The notes under the pieces were generated by a model that was not told the origin of the DNA, searched no databases, and worked only from the letters and a program-made list of their open reading frames with translations. From assembly GCF_004328625.1 (NCBI RefSeq), contig NZ_CP032229.1, forward strand, positions 3,162,001-3,226,000: a stretch of 64,000 bases of DNA. The letters run 5' to 3'. This DNA comes from Streptomyces seoulensis. GTDB taxonomy: Bacteria > Actinomycetota > Actinomycetes > Streptomycetales > Streptomycetaceae. The translations under genes and the position numbers were made by a program. This document shows, piece by piece, positions 34,943 through 43,349 of this stretch (the stretch's first letter is position 1; each line of letters begins with the position of its first letter).

Positions 34943-35205
34943 ACGGAGGACCTAGCCAATGAGTGGTCCGGAACCGGTGTTCGGGAGGGCTGACGTCGCC
35001 CTCGGGGGCTTCGCGGGGTCATGTCCCACCTCGTGGTGGAGCGCCAGGACGCTACGACTTCGCAGTTCAAGGCTGCGATAGGCCCGACGCTGCGTCAGGT
35101 TGCTGTCGCTGGCAGCCATGGCGGCGCGGATGCCCGCACACCGGCCCGACCCGCGTCCCGAGAGCCCGAGCGGCTACGCCACCTGACGGGATGCCGCCTT
35201 GCAGG
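34943..35205. other. Gap downstream of the HsdR remnant
   Basis: No gene or clear signal seen. It leads into the inverted repeat at 35206-35253. Confidence 0.35.
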
Positions 35206-35253
35206 TTCGTGTACGAATCCATACGGTTTCAATCGTGCGACTTCGTACACGAA
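35206..35253. promoter_or_regulatory. Paired TTCGTGTACGAA / TTCGTACACGAA operator candidate
   Basis: Two 12-bp elements, exact reverse complements of each other and each nearly palindromic, are separated by 24 bp and end 19 bp upstream of ATG 35273. The layout suggests two dimer-binding half-sites that regulate the following gene. Confidence 0.5.
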
Positions 35254-35272
35254 ACTGAACCAGGAGCTTGCG

Positions 35273-35725
35273 ATGGATCATGCGAATCTGCGCGCCGCTG
35301 TCGTCGCCGCGCTGGTTGACGTCGAATCCCTCAATGTCAAGCTCACGGGACTGCTCGCGGAGCTCGATGGCACCGACACTGCTATCGATCTTGGACGCCA
35401 GGGGCTGTGGACGAAGGCGCAGGTTGCCCTTCTGTGGGGCAAGGTGAACCACCTTCCCGGAGTTCGCGCGCTGTTCGAGGCAACCGCCGAGCGTCCTGAC
35501 GAAAAGGTCACCTTCACGGAGGTTCTCGAGCGTTCTGGACTTCCCGGACGCCAGCAGAGCAACGAGCATGCAGCTCTGAGCCGGATCTCAGCGCAACTGT
35601 TCAAGGAGAAGCGCTGGCCCATCGAGAACACTCAAGGCGGCTCTAACAGTGTGACTGGCAAGGCCGAGATGCTCTATTGGATGGACGGCCGTGTTGCCGA
35701 ATGGTGGCGGGAAGCCACACGGTGA
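35273..35725 (+). CDS. Hypothetical protein, last gene of the island
   Basis: 150 aa, acidic and soluble: helical N-terminus (LRAAVVAALVDVESLNVKLTGLLAEL), then LWTKAQVALLWGKVNHLPGVRALFEATAERPDEKVTFTEVLERSGLPGRQQ, and a C-terminus rich in Trp. The TFTEVLERSGLPGRQQSNEHAALSRI segment could be a DNA-binding helix pair, but I recognise no family. AGGAG lies about 7 nt before ATG 35273. A paired inverted repeat precedes it. Confidence 0.65.
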   Translation: MDHANLRAAVVAALVDVESLNVKLTGLLAELDGTDTAIDLGRQGLWTKAQVALLWGKVNHLPGVRALFEATAERPDEKVTFTEVLERSGLPGRQQSNEHAALSRISAQLFKEKRWPIENTQGGSNSVTGKAEMLYWMDGRVAEWWREATR

Positions 35726-35918
35726 GGGCCCTGGTTGCTAGTGGTACCTGACGGCGGCCGAGCCTCGGTGCAGCGGTCGCGGAGTGGTTCGTCCGCAGTA
35801 TCTAGGTGGGTGAGTTCACCTGGGCTGTGGGAAATGATCACATTCATCGCGGGAATCGATCTTCGTCAACGCCGAGAGGTGCCTGACCAGAGCGTTTCGT
35901 CGGTGCCCCACCAGTCCC

Positions 35919-35951
35919 AAGTGGGCGGCATCGCTTAGATGCCGCCCACTT
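35919..35951. terminator. Terminator hairpin at the right end of the island
   Basis: AAGTGGGCGGCATC and GATGCCGCCCACTT form a 14-bp stem with a 5-nt loop. Its core is nearly the same as that of the palindrome at 4809-4846 near the left end. The 35726-35918 stretch before it shows nothing else. Confidence 0.75.
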
Positions 35952-35998
35952 CGGCGTTTCCGGGGTCCGGGGTGGGCTTGGGCCTTGGGGTGGCGCTC

Positions 35999-36016
35999 TG
36001 TGAGGAAGGTCTCAGG
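35999..36016 (+). repeat. Right copy of imperfect 18-bp direct repeat bounding the island
   Basis: TGTGAGGAAGGTCTCAGG, 17 of 18 identical to 4953-4970. Both copies lie 44-48 bp after a terminator stem. Core-type coding DNA (DUF2252 gene) follows about 175 bp further on. Confidence 0.45.
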
Positions 36017-36084
36017 GGTGTGCGGACCGCGCCGAGGGGTGGATGCGGCCGGCGAAGACGCCGTGGATGTCCGCAAGTGGTGAG

Positions 36085-36093
36085 TTGTCCACA
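36085..36093 (+). promoter_or_regulatory. DnaA-type box TTGTCCACA
   Basis: Exact TTGTCCACA about 100 bp upstream of the DUF2252 gene, between genes. Confidence 0.45.
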
Positions 36094-36191
36094 GGGTCTG
36101 ACGCGTTTCGGTCACCGCATGTACCTTCGGCACGAGTTGATGTTCGAGACGCTCGTGCGGGGGCGTTCGGGGTGCGGGGGAGGCGGTCAGG

Positions 36192-37616
36192 GTGACCGGA
36201 GTCGCGGTGGAGCCGGCCGGGGTGCGGGCGGTGGGCAGGGTGCCGAGGCTGCGCGGGTTCGCGCAGTGGCCGCCGGCCGGGTCCGCCAAGCGTCAGGGCA
36301 AGGCGCTGCGGGCCGACGTGCCCCGCGCCGCCCACCAGGACCTCGTGGTGGACGAGGCGCGTCCGGACGCGGTGGCCGCGGTCGAGGAGTCCAACGCGGG
36401 ACGCCTGCCCGAGCTGACCCCGATACGGGTGGGCCGCATGGCCGCCTCTCCCTTCGCCTTCCTGCGCGGCTCGGCCGGCCTCATGGGGTACGACCTGGCC
36501 CGCACCCCGGTGACCGGCATCGGCACCCAGCTCTGCGGCGACGCCCACGCGGCCAACTTCGGCCTGTACGGGGACGCGCGCGGCGGTCTCGTCATCGACC
36601 TCAACGACTTCGACGAGACCGTGCACGGGCCCTGGGAGTGGGACCTGAAACGGCTCGCCGCCTCCCTGGTGCTGGCCGGGCGCGAGGCCGGGGCCGGCGA
36701 GGACACCTGTCACGCGGCCGCGCGGGACGCCGTCGGGGCGTACCGGCGCACCATGCGGCTGCTGGCCAAGCTGCCCGCGCTGGACGCCTGGAACGCCATC
36801 GCGGACGAGGAACTCGTCTCCCACGCCGACGCGCACGACCTGCTCGGCACCCTGGAGCGGGTCTCGGCGAAGGCGCGGGCCAACACCAGTGGCCGCTTCG
36901 CCGCCAGGTCGACCGAGGAGTGCGCGGACGGCGGGCGCCGCTTCGTGGACGCGCCCCCGGTGCTGCGCCGTGTCCCGGACGCCGAGGCCGCCGCCGTCGC
37001 CGCCTCGCTGGAGCCGTATCTGTCGACGCTCGGCGCGGACCGGCACCCGCTGCTCGCGCGGTACGCGGTGCAGGACGTCGCCTTCCGCGTCGTCGGCACC
37101 GGCAGCGTGGGCACCCGGTCCTACGTGGTGCTGCTCCTCGACCATCGCGGTGAGCCGCTCGTCCTCCAGGTGAAGGAGGCCCGGCCCTCGGCGCTCGCCC
37201 CGCACCTGGCCACCGCGGGCTTCCCGGTGCCGCCCGCCGAGCACGAGGGGCGGCGCGTGGTCCTCGGGCAGAAGCGGATGCAGGTGGTCAGCGACATATT
37301 GCTGGGCTGGACCACGGTCGACGAACGCGGCTTCCAGGTACGGCAGTTCCGCAACCGCAAGGGCAGCGTCGACCCGGCCGCCCTCGCGCCCGACCAGGTC
37401 GACGACTACGGCCGGATGACCGGCGCCCTGCTGGCCCGCGCCCACTCGCACAGCGCCGACCCCCGCCTCATCGCCGGGTACTGCGGCAAGAACGAGGAAC
37501 TGGACGACGCCGTGGCCGACTTCGCCACCGCCTACGCCGACCTCACCGAGTCCGACCACGCGCGCCTGATGGAGGCGGTGCGCTCCGGGCGGATCGCGGC
37601 CGAGACCGGGGTGTGA
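36192..37616 (+). CDS. DUF2252 family protein
   Basis: 474 aa, full-length DUF2252. Marker segments: RMAASPFAFLRGSAGLMGYDLA, CGDAHAANFGLYG, VIDLNDFDETVHGPWEWDLKRLAASL, VQDVAFRVVGTGSVGTRSYVVLL and VLGQKRMQVVSDILLGW. The GDxHxxNFG and DLNDFDE elements resemble the catalytic and metal-binding loops of aminoglycoside-phosphotransferase-like kinases, so a small-molecule kinase is possible but unproven. GTG 36192 is used; a GGGGGAGG stretch lies about 10 nt upstream. High-GC core gene, the first right of the island. Confidence 0.88.
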   Translation: MTGVAVEPAGVRAVGRVPRLRGFAQWPPAGSAKRQGKALRADVPRAAHQDLVVDEARPDAVAAVEESNAGRLPELTPIRVGRMAASPFAFLRGSAGLMGYDLARTPVTGIGTQLCGDAHAANFGLYGDARGGLVIDLNDFDETVHGPWEWDLKRLAASLVLAGREAGAGEDTCHAAARDAVGAYRRTMRLLAKLPALDAWNAIADEELVSHADAHDLLGTLERVSAKARANTSGRFAARSTEECADGGRRFVDAPPVLRRVPDAEAAAVAASLEPYLSTLGADRHPLLARYAVQDVAFRVVGTGSVGTRSYVVLLLDHRGEPLVLQVKEARPSALAPHLATAGFPVPPAEHEGRRVVLGQKRMQVVSDILLGWTTVDERGFQVRQFRNRKGSVDPAALAPDQVDDYGRMTGALLARAHSHSADPRLIAGYCGKNEELDDAVADFATAYADLTESDHARLMEAVRSGRIAAETGV

Positions 37617-37689
37617 GCGGGGATGCGGAGACGAGTGCCGTCGCCGGGCCGGCCGCTGTGCGCGGGAAGAGGGCGTCCGGGGTGCTGAG

Positions 37690-38160
37690 ATGAAGTACGT
37701 CGAACTGCGCGGCGGCGGCGGTGAGGAGCCCGTGCTCGCCGATCCGCGTCCCTACCTCGCCCGGCTGCCCGGCATCGCAGCCGGACTGCCGCCCGGTGCC
37801 CGTGCCTTCGCCACCGACCCGGCGCACTACGACCCCGAGGCCAAGCGCTGCGTCCGCGACCTGCTGCCGACGCGGGTCCACCGCACGGCCGACGGTGACA
37901 TCGAGATCCGCTTCCGGCACAACTGCTTCCGGCACGAGGAGGATCTGCTGGTCCGCTACTCCGGGGTCTCCGACTTCCAGTCGGACGTGCTGGACGTGTG
38001 CGATCCGGCCTCGCTGGGCGATGTGATCCTGGACGAGATCCTCCCGCTGCCGGGCGGCTGCACGCATGAGGTGGCCTGCCGTCCCGGGCGGCTGGTGGTG
38101 GCGTGCCGGGATCTGGTGGCCGAGTGGGTTCCGGCGGCCTGTCCGGAGGTGGGTTCCTAG
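37690..38160 (+). CDS. Conserved hypothetical protein
   Basis: 156 aa, no recognised domain. It contains FATDPAHYDPEAKRCVRDLLPTRVHRT and RFRHNCFRHEEDLLVRYSGVSDFQSDVLD, with three Cys and several His that could bind a metal. It follows the DUF2252 gene by 73 bp on the same strand. High third-position GC supports coding. Confidence 0.7.
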   Translation: MKYVELRGGGGEEPVLADPRPYLARLPGIAAGLPPGARAFATDPAHYDPEAKRCVRDLLPTRVHRTADGDIEIRFRHNCFRHEEDLLVRYSGVSDFQSDVLDVCDPASLGDVILDEILPLPGGCTHEVACRPGRLVVACRDLVAEWVPAACPEVGS

Positions 38161-38223
38161 GCGGGGAAGGCGAGTTGGCGCGGTCGTTCCGCTCCGTCGG
38201 GGGAGGCCCTTGTGGGTGTGGCC

Positions 38224-38229
38224 TAGGCT
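38224..38229 (+). promoter_or_regulatory. -10 element of a leaderless promoter for the J-domain gene
   Basis: TAGGCT lies 6 nt before GTG 38236 and there is no ribosome site, so the transcript should start at or next to the start codon. The same TANNNT-N7-ATG layout precedes the genes at 39099, 45421 and 57990. Confidence 0.45.
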
Positions 38230-38235
38230 GGTCGG

Positions 38236-39057
38236 GTGACGACCCCGGAAGCTGAGCAGACCGAGCAGTCCCAGTCGCCGCGGCCCGAGGAACGGCTGGA
38301 AAAGGCCGTCCGGGTCGCCGAGCAGGCGCTGATCGACTTCGAGATCGCCGTGGAGACCTTCCGCGTCGAGGTCGAGAACTTCGCCCGGCTGCACGAACAG
38401 CGGCTCGGCCCGCTGTACGCCCGTATCGAGGAGCTGGACGCCTCGATCGCCGAGGCGCGGGCCGCCCGTACCCAGGACCCCGAGGACATCCGGCGCGCGG
38501 CCGAGGCCCGCGCCAACCTGTCGCCCATTCCGGGCGTCGAGGAGCTGCTGCACGGCTGGATGGACGGTCAGGGGCTGTTCCCCGAGGCCACCGCGATGCT
38601 CACCGACCAGCCGGTGCGGCCGCCGGAGCGGGTGCGGCCCAGCGAGGAGGTCCGCAAGCTCTACCGCGACCTCGCCCGCAAGGCCCACCCCGACCTCGCC
38701 CAGGAGGAAGCCGAGCGCGCCCGTCGCGAGGAGTTCATCACCCGGGTCAACGCGGCCTACGCCCGTGGCGACGAGGCCCAGCTGCTGGAACTCGCCGCGG
38801 AGTGGGCCGCCGGTCCGGTGCCGCCGGAGCGGAAGCCCAGCCCCAGCGACGAGCTGTACGCCCGCCTGGAGTGGCTCGCCCAGCGCAAGGAACTCCTCAC
38901 CCTGGTCGCCCGGGAACTGGAGAACGGTGCCATCGCCGGCATGCTCCGCCTCGCCCCGGACGACCCCGACAGCCTCCTCACCGAGATCGCCGACCGGCTG
39001 CACGGCGACATCGCCCGCCGGGAGTCCGACCTCGCGGCGCTGCTGACGCAGGAGTGA
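38236..39057 (+). CDS. J-domain (DnaJ-like) protein with coiled coil
   Basis: 273 aa. An N-terminal coiled coil (VRVAEQALIDFEIAVETFRVEVENFARLHEQRLG, residues about 25-80) is followed by a J-like segment VRKLYRDLARKAHPDLAQEEAERARREEFITRVNAAYARGD. It contains the HPD tripeptide needed to stimulate DnaK, but a shortened helix I. A C-terminal helical region ends the protein. Probably a co-chaperone recruiting Hsp70 to a specific client. Apparent leaderless start. Confidence 0.8.
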   Translation: MTTPEAEQTEQSQSPRPEERLEKAVRVAEQALIDFEIAVETFRVEVENFARLHEQRLGPLYARIEELDASIAEARAARTQDPEDIRRAAEARANLSPIPGVEELLHGWMDGQGLFPEATAMLTDQPVRPPERVRPSEEVRKLYRDLARKAHPDLAQEEAERARREEFITRVNAAYARGDEAQLLELAAEWAAGPVPPERKPSPSDELYARLEWLAQRKELLTLVARELENGAIAGMLRLAPDDPDSLLTEIADRLHGDIARRESDLAALLTQE

Positions 39058-39098
39058 CGCCCGGCGTCGCGTGCGGCGCTTCGGGTAGCGTCGGGGGC

Positions 39099-39446
39099 AT
39101 GAGTTTCGGAGCTGGTGTGCCCACGGTCGAGGTCACGGACCTCAAGGACGGCGATTTCCTGCTGGACGTCCGCGAGGACGACGAGTGGCAGGCCGGTCAT
39201 GCCGAAGGGGCGCTGCACATCCCGATCAGCGAGTTCGTCGCCCGCTACGGCGAGCTGACCGAGGCCGCCCCCCAGGACGGCCGCGTCAACGTCATCTGCC
39301 GCTCCGGCGGCCGCTCCGCCCAGGTCACCATGTACCTCGTCCAGCAGGGCATCGACGCGGTCAACATCGACGGCGGCATGAAGCACTGGGAGGCCGCGGG
39401 CCGCCCGGTCGTGACGGACGCGGGGCAGGCCGGGGTCGTGATCTAG
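39099..39446 (+). CDS. Rhodanese-like sulfurtransferase
   Basis: 115 aa, one rhodanese domain. LLDVREDDEWQAGHAEGALHIPISEF is the family entry motif, and the active-site loop is CRSGGRS with the catalytic Cys present. Single-domain enzymes of this kind carry persulfide sulfur. Probably leaderless: TAGCGT ends 7 nt before ATG 39099. Convergent with paaE, 24 bp apart. Confidence 0.9.
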   Translation: MSFGAGVPTVEVTDLKDGDFLLDVREDDEWQAGHAEGALHIPISEFVARYGELTEAAPQDGRVNVICRSGGRSAQVTMYLVQQGIDAVNIDGGMKHWEAAGRPVVTDAGQAGVVI

Positions 39447-39470
39447 GGACCCCGCGTCCAGGGACCCCGC

Positions 39471-40535
39471 TCAGCGGTCGAAGTCCACCTCCACCTTCTC
39501 TGTCATGGGGTGGGACTGGCAGGCGAGGACGTAGCCGGCTTCGGTTTCCTCGGGTTCGAGGGCGAAGTTGCGGTCCATGCGGACTTCGCCGGTGACCAGG
39601 AAGGCGCGGCAGGTGCCGCAGACGCCGCCCTTGCAGGCATAGGGGGCGTCGGGGCGGTTGCGCAGGACGGTGTCCAGGAGGGACTCGCCCTGCTGGGCCG
39701 GCCAGCTGCCGCCGCGGCCGTCGAGGCGGGCGGTGACCGTGCTGTGGGCGGCTGCCGGAGCGGTGATGGCCGGGGCGGTGCCGCCGTCCACGTGGAAGAT
39801 CTCCTGGTGGATTCCGGAGCGGTCCACGCCGAGGCCGCGCAGGGCCCGTTCCGCGTCCTCCACCAGGCCGTACGGGCCGCACAGGAACCAGCCCCTGACC
39901 TGGTCCACGGGGAGCAGCGCGGGCAGCAGGCCGGTGAGCCGGTCCCGGTCGAGGCGGCCGGAGGGCAGGCCCGCCTGCTGCTCCTCGCGGGAGAGCACCG
40001 TCACCAGCTGGAACCGCTCCGGGTAACGGTCCTTCAGGTCCGCCACGTCCTCCAGGAACATGGTCGAGGCGGCCGTACGGTCGGCCCGGATCAGACAGAA
40101 CCGCGCGCCCGGCTCGCGGGCCAGCAGCGTGGCGGCGATCGACAGCACCGGGGTGATGCCGCTGCCGCCGACGACGGCCGCGAAGAGACCCGGCGCCGGG
40201 TCCAGGGTGAAGCGCCCGGCCGGGGTCATCACCTCCAGCTCGTCCCCGGCGGCGATCTCCTTGAACGCGTACGTCGAGAACACGCCCCCGTCGACCAGCC
40301 GCACGCCCACCCGCAGCGTGCCCGGTCCTGGCCCGGCCGGGTCGGGGGCCGGGGAGCAGATGGAGTAGGTGCGGCGGATGTCCCCGCCGTCCACGCGGCG
40401 GCGCAGGGTGAGGTGCTGGCCCGGCTTGTGCCGGTACTCCTCGCGCAGCTCGGGCGGTACGGCGAGGGTGACGGCGACCGAGTCGTCGGTCAGCCGCTCG
40501 ATCTCGGCCACCCGGAGCCGGTGGAAGCGTGCCAT
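39471..40535 (-). CDS. paaE: PaaE, reductase of the phenylacetyl-CoA epoxidase complex
   Basis: 354 aa. The N-terminal ferredoxin-NADP reductase module binds FAD (RRTYSICS) and NADPH (AVVGGSGITPVLSI; FLCGPYGLVEDAE). The C-terminal plant-type 2Fe-2S domain has CKGGVCGTC...VLACQ. It delivers electrons to PaaA for ring 1,2-epoxidation of phenylacetyl-CoA. ATG 40535 overlaps the paaD stop by one base (TGATG), with GGAG upstream. Last gene of paaABCDE. Confidence 0.95.
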   Translation of the reverse strand: MARFHRLRVAEIERLTDDSVAVTLAVPPELREEYRHKPGQHLTLRRRVDGGDIRRTYSICSPAPDPAGPGPGTLRVGVRLVDGGVFSTYAFKEIAAGDELEVMTPAGRFTLDPAPGLFAAVVGGSGITPVLSIAATLLAREPGARFCLIRADRTAASTMFLEDVADLKDRYPERFQLVTVLSREEQQAGLPSGRLDRDRLTGLLPALLPVDQVRGWFLCGPYGLVEDAERALRGLGVDRSGIHQEIFHVDGGTAPAITAPAAAHSTVTARLDGRGGSWPAQQGESLLDTVLRNRPDAPYACKGGVCGTCRAFLVTGEVRMDRNFALEPEETEAGYVLACQSHPMTEKVEVDFDR

Positions 40536-41083
40536 CACAACTCCTTGAAGTGGTCGAAGGGTTCACGGCAGGTGAGACACCGGCGCAGCGCCTTGCAGGC
40601 CGTGGAGGAGAAGCGGCTCAGCAGCTCGGTGTCGGCGGAGTCGCAGTGGGGGCAGCGGATGGCCTCCGGTGCCGCACCCCTCTCCGCGTCGCCGGCGTCG
40701 CCGGTGCGGGTCGGGCCGAGGGTCAGGGTGACCGGTCCCGAGGGGTGCTGGGTGCGCGGCGGGGCTATGCCGGACTCCTGGAGCTTGCGGCGGCCCTCGG
40801 GGGTGATGTCGTCCGTGGACCAGGCGGGGGTGAGGACCGTGCGGACGGTCACCTCCCGCATGCCGTGGGCGCGCAGGATCTGTTCTATGTCCGCGCTCAT
40901 CACCTCCACCGCCGGGCAGCCGGTGTAGGTCGGGGTGAGGTCGACCTCGACCGCGCCGGTGCCGGTGAGGTGCACGGCGCGCACGACGCCCAGCTCGTGC
41001 AGGGTGAGCACGGGGAGTTCGGGGTCGGGCACCGAGCCGGCCAGCTCCAGCAGCTCGGTCTCCAGCGCGGTGGCGGTCACCAT
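40535..41083 (-). CDS. paaD: PaaD, iron-sulfur assembly factor for PaaE
   Basis: 182 aa. N-terminal MIP18/DUF59 domain (LAGSVPDPELPVLTLHELGVVRAV, TPTYTGCPAVEVMSADI) and C-terminal zinc-ribbon-like RCPHCDSADTELLSRFSSTACKALRRCLTCREPFDHFK. PaaD is thought to help insert the Fe-S cluster of PaaE. ATG 41083 overlaps the paaC end by 7 bp. The frame stays open far upstream, antisense and shadowed, but the homology starts here. Confidence 0.93.
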   Translation of the reverse strand: MVTATALETELLELAGSVPDPELPVLTLHELGVVRAVHLTGTGAVEVDLTPTYTGCPAVEVMSADIEQILRAHGMREVTVRTVLTPAWSTDDITPEGRRKLQESGIAPPRTQHPSGPVTLTLGPTRTGDAGDAERGAAPEAIRCPHCDSADTELLSRFSSTACKALRRCLTCREPFDHFKEL

Positions 41084-41796
41084 GTCGCCCCCGGGTGACT
41101 GCGGTGCAGGTGCTGCATCTCGGCGAGCATCCGTCCGAACGGCTCGGTGTGCAGACCCTGCCGGCCCGCGCCCGCCGCCCACGCGCCCGTGCGGGGACCC
41201 TCGGGCACGCTCAAGGTGGCGCGCCCGAGCACCTCGGTGACGGAGGCGAGCCAACTGGCCTCCAGGGCGGCCCAGTCGACGTCCACGCCGGGGACCGGCT
41301 GGAACATCTCGCCGGTGAAGCGCCACAGCGCCTCGCAGGCCCGGCTCATCCGGTCGTGGCTGAGTTCGGTGCCGTCGCCGAGGCGCACGGTCCACTGCTC
41401 GGCGTGGTCGCGGTGGTAGGCGACCTCCTTGACCGCCTTGCCGGCCAGCGGCTGGAACGGGCCTTCCCGCAAGGCCAGTTCGGCGTACAGCAGGTGCTGG
41501 TAGGTGGAGAAGTAGAGCTGCCGGGCGATGGTGTGGGCGAAGTCGCCGTTCGGCTGCTCGACCAACTGGAGGTTGCGGAAGGCGCGTTCCTCGCGGAGGT
41601 AGGCCAGCTCGTCCTCGTCGCCGGTCATGGAGAGCAGCACGCGGGCCTGGCCGAGCAGGTCGAGCGCGATGTTGGCGAGGGCGACCTCCTCCTCCAGGAC
41701 GGGGGCGTGGCCGGCCCACTCCCCGAGGCGGTGGGAGAGCACCAGGGCGTCGTCGCCGAGGGCCAGCGCGGCGGTGGCGGGGACGGTGGCGGTCAC
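41077..41796 (-). CDS. paaC: PaaC, structural subunit of phenylacetyl-CoA epoxidase
   Basis: 239 aa ferritin-like helical protein: ALVLSHRLGEWAGHAPVLEEEVALANIALDLLGQAR, then LYFSTYQHLLYAELA and AVKEVAYHRDHAEQWTVRLGDG. It resembles PaaA but lacks a full di-iron ligand set and supports PaaA structurally. GTG 41796 overlaps the paaB stop (GTGA). Confidence 0.95.
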   Translation of the reverse strand: MTATVPATAALALGDDALVLSHRLGEWAGHAPVLEEEVALANIALDLLGQARVLLSMTGDEDELAYLREERAFRNLQLVEQPNGDFAHTIARQLYFSTYQHLLYAELALREGPFQPLAGKAVKEVAYHRDHAEQWTVRLGDGTELSHDRMSRACEALWRFTGEMFQPVPGVDVDWAALEASWLASVTEVLGRATLSVPEGPRTGAWAAGAGRQGLHTEPFGRMLAEMQHLHRSHPGATW

Positions 41797-42080
41797 AGGT
41801 GCTTCACCCCTTCCGGGATCTCGTAGAAGGTCGGGTGCCGGTAGGGCTTGTCGGCGGAGGGCTCGAAGAAGGGGTCCTTCTCGTCGGGCGAGGAGGCGGT
41901 GACGGCGGTGGCCGGGACGACCCAGATGGAGACGCCCTCGCCGCGCCGGGTGTAGAGGTCACGGGCGTTGCGCAGGGCCAGCTCCGCGTCGGGCGCGTGC
42001 AGGCTGCCGGCGTGGGTGTGGGAGAGGCCGCGGCGGGAGCGGACGAAGACCTCCCACAGGGGCCAGTCGGTGTGGGTCAT
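41793..42080 (-). CDS. paaB: PaaB, small subunit of phenylacetyl-CoA epoxidase
   Basis: 95 aa. The typical PaaB start [41 protein letters not shown] and ending [13 protein letters not shown] are intact. It bridges PaaAC dimers in the complex. ATG 42080 overlaps the paaA stop by 4 bp. Confidence 0.96.
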   Translation of the reverse strand: MTHTDWPLWEVFVRSRRGLSHTHAGSLHAPDAELALRNARDLYTRRGEGVSIWVVPATAVTASSPDEKDPFFEPSADKPYRHPTFYEIPEGVKHL

Positions 42081-43096
42081 GCGCGCGTCGCTCCTGTCCG
42101 GCCGGTGTCCCCGGCGTGTCTGGCCGCGTGGGCGGCGGCCGCTTCCCTGACCCAGGCGCCCTCGTCGTGTGCGCGGCGGCGCTGGGTGATGCGCTGTTCG
42201 TTGCAGGGGCCGTTGCCCTTGAGGACTTCCTTGAACTCGGTCCAGTCGATGGCGCCGAAGTCGTGGTGCCCGCGCTCCTCGTTCCACCTGAGGTCCGGGT
42301 CGGGGAGGGTGAGGCCGAGGGATTCGGCCTGGGGGACGGCGATGTCGACGAAGCGCTGGCGCAGTTCGTCGTTGGAGTGGCGCTTGATCTTCCACTCCAT
42401 GGACTGGGCCGAGTGCTGGGAGGTGTCGTCGGGCGGCCCGAACATCATCAGCGAGGGCCACCACCAGCGGTCGACCGCGTCCTGCGCCATGGCGTGCTGC
42501 TCGGGGGTGCCCTGGCTCAGGGCGAGCAGCAGCTCGTACCCCTGGCGCTGGTGGAAGGACTCCTCCTTGCAGATGCGGACCATCGCGCGGGCGTACGGGC
42601 CGTAGGAGCAGCGGCACAGCGGGACCTGGTTGGTGATGGCGGCGCCGTCCACCAGCCAGCCGATGGCGCCCACGTCGGCCCAGGTCAGGGTGGGGTAGTT
42701 GAAGATCGAGGAGTACTTCTGGCGGCCGCTGTGCAGCTTGTCGAGCAGCTCCTCGCGGCTGGTGCCGAGGGTTTCGGCGGCGCTGTAGAGATAGAGGCCG
42801 TGGCCCGCCTCGTCCTGGACCTTGGCCATCAGGATCGCCTTGCGGCGCAGGCTGGGGGCGCGGGTGATCCAGTTCGCCTCGGGCTGCATGCCGATGATCT
42901 CGGAGTGCGCGTGCTGGGCGATCTGGCGGACGAGGGTGGCGCGGTAGGCGTCCGGCATCCAGTCGCGTGGCTCGATGCGCTCCTCGGCGGCCACCGCCGT
43001 GTCGAAGGCGTGCTGGTGCGCCGCGGTGTCCGCGGTGGCGCCGGGTGCGCCGTCCGCGGGTGTGCGGTCCGTGCGAGGCGCGGCTGCTGTGGCCAT
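42077..43096 (-). CDS. paaA: PaaA, catalytic di-iron subunit of phenylacetyl-CoA epoxidase
   Basis: 339 aa. Di-iron carboxylate ligands lie in helices such as [19 protein letters not shown] (DExxH) and [18 protein letters not shown] (ExxxH-type). It epoxidises phenylacetyl-CoA at C1-C2 using O2 and electrons from PaaE. First gene of the paaABCDE operon, all joined by overlaps. The upstream region holds an 18-bp palindrome identical, in reverse, to that upstream of paaH. Confidence 0.96.
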   Translation of the reverse strand: MATAAAPRTDRTPADGAPGATADTAAHQHAFDTAVAAEERIEPRDWMPDAYRATLVRQIAQHAHSEIIGMQPEANWITRAPSLRRKAILMAKVQDEAGHGLYLYSAAETLGTSREELLDKLHSGRQKYSSIFNYPTLTWADVGAIGWLVDGAAITNQVPLCRCSYGPYARAMVRICKEESFHQRQGYELLLALSQGTPEQHAMAQDAVDRWWWPSLMMFGPPDDTSQHSAQSMEWKIKRHSNDELRQRFVDIAVPQAESLGLTLPDPDLRWNEERGHHDFGAIDWTEFKEVLKGNGPCNEQRITQRRRAHDEGAWVREAAAAHAARHAGDTGRTGATRA

Positions 43097-43134
43097 GCGG
43101 TCCCCCTGACCTAGGACTCTGCCGGAAACACGCC

Positions 43135-43152
43135 CCGACCGATCGTTCGGTT
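43135..43152. promoter_or_regulatory. Operator candidate of the TetR regulator PaaR, upstream of paaA
   Basis: CCGACCGATCGTTCGGTT is the exact reverse complement of 48003-48020 in front of paaH. It is 38 bp upstream of the paaA start. TetR proteins bind palindromes of this size. Confidence 0.65.
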
Positions 43153-43349
43153 CGTGCGTGTCAATGGTGTGCCGGGGCGTCGTCGGGTGTCAACCGCTGT
43201 GGACAGCGCGGCCGCGCACCTGTGGAAAACCTCCGTGGCCGGTCCGCGTTCCCACCGGGCCCGGGGCTGCGCGGGGCGGGTGGGGCTGAGTACCGTTCCG
43301 TGCGGGTGCCAAGCGGAAGCAAAGGCGTCCGAGGACCAGGGGGCGCCCC

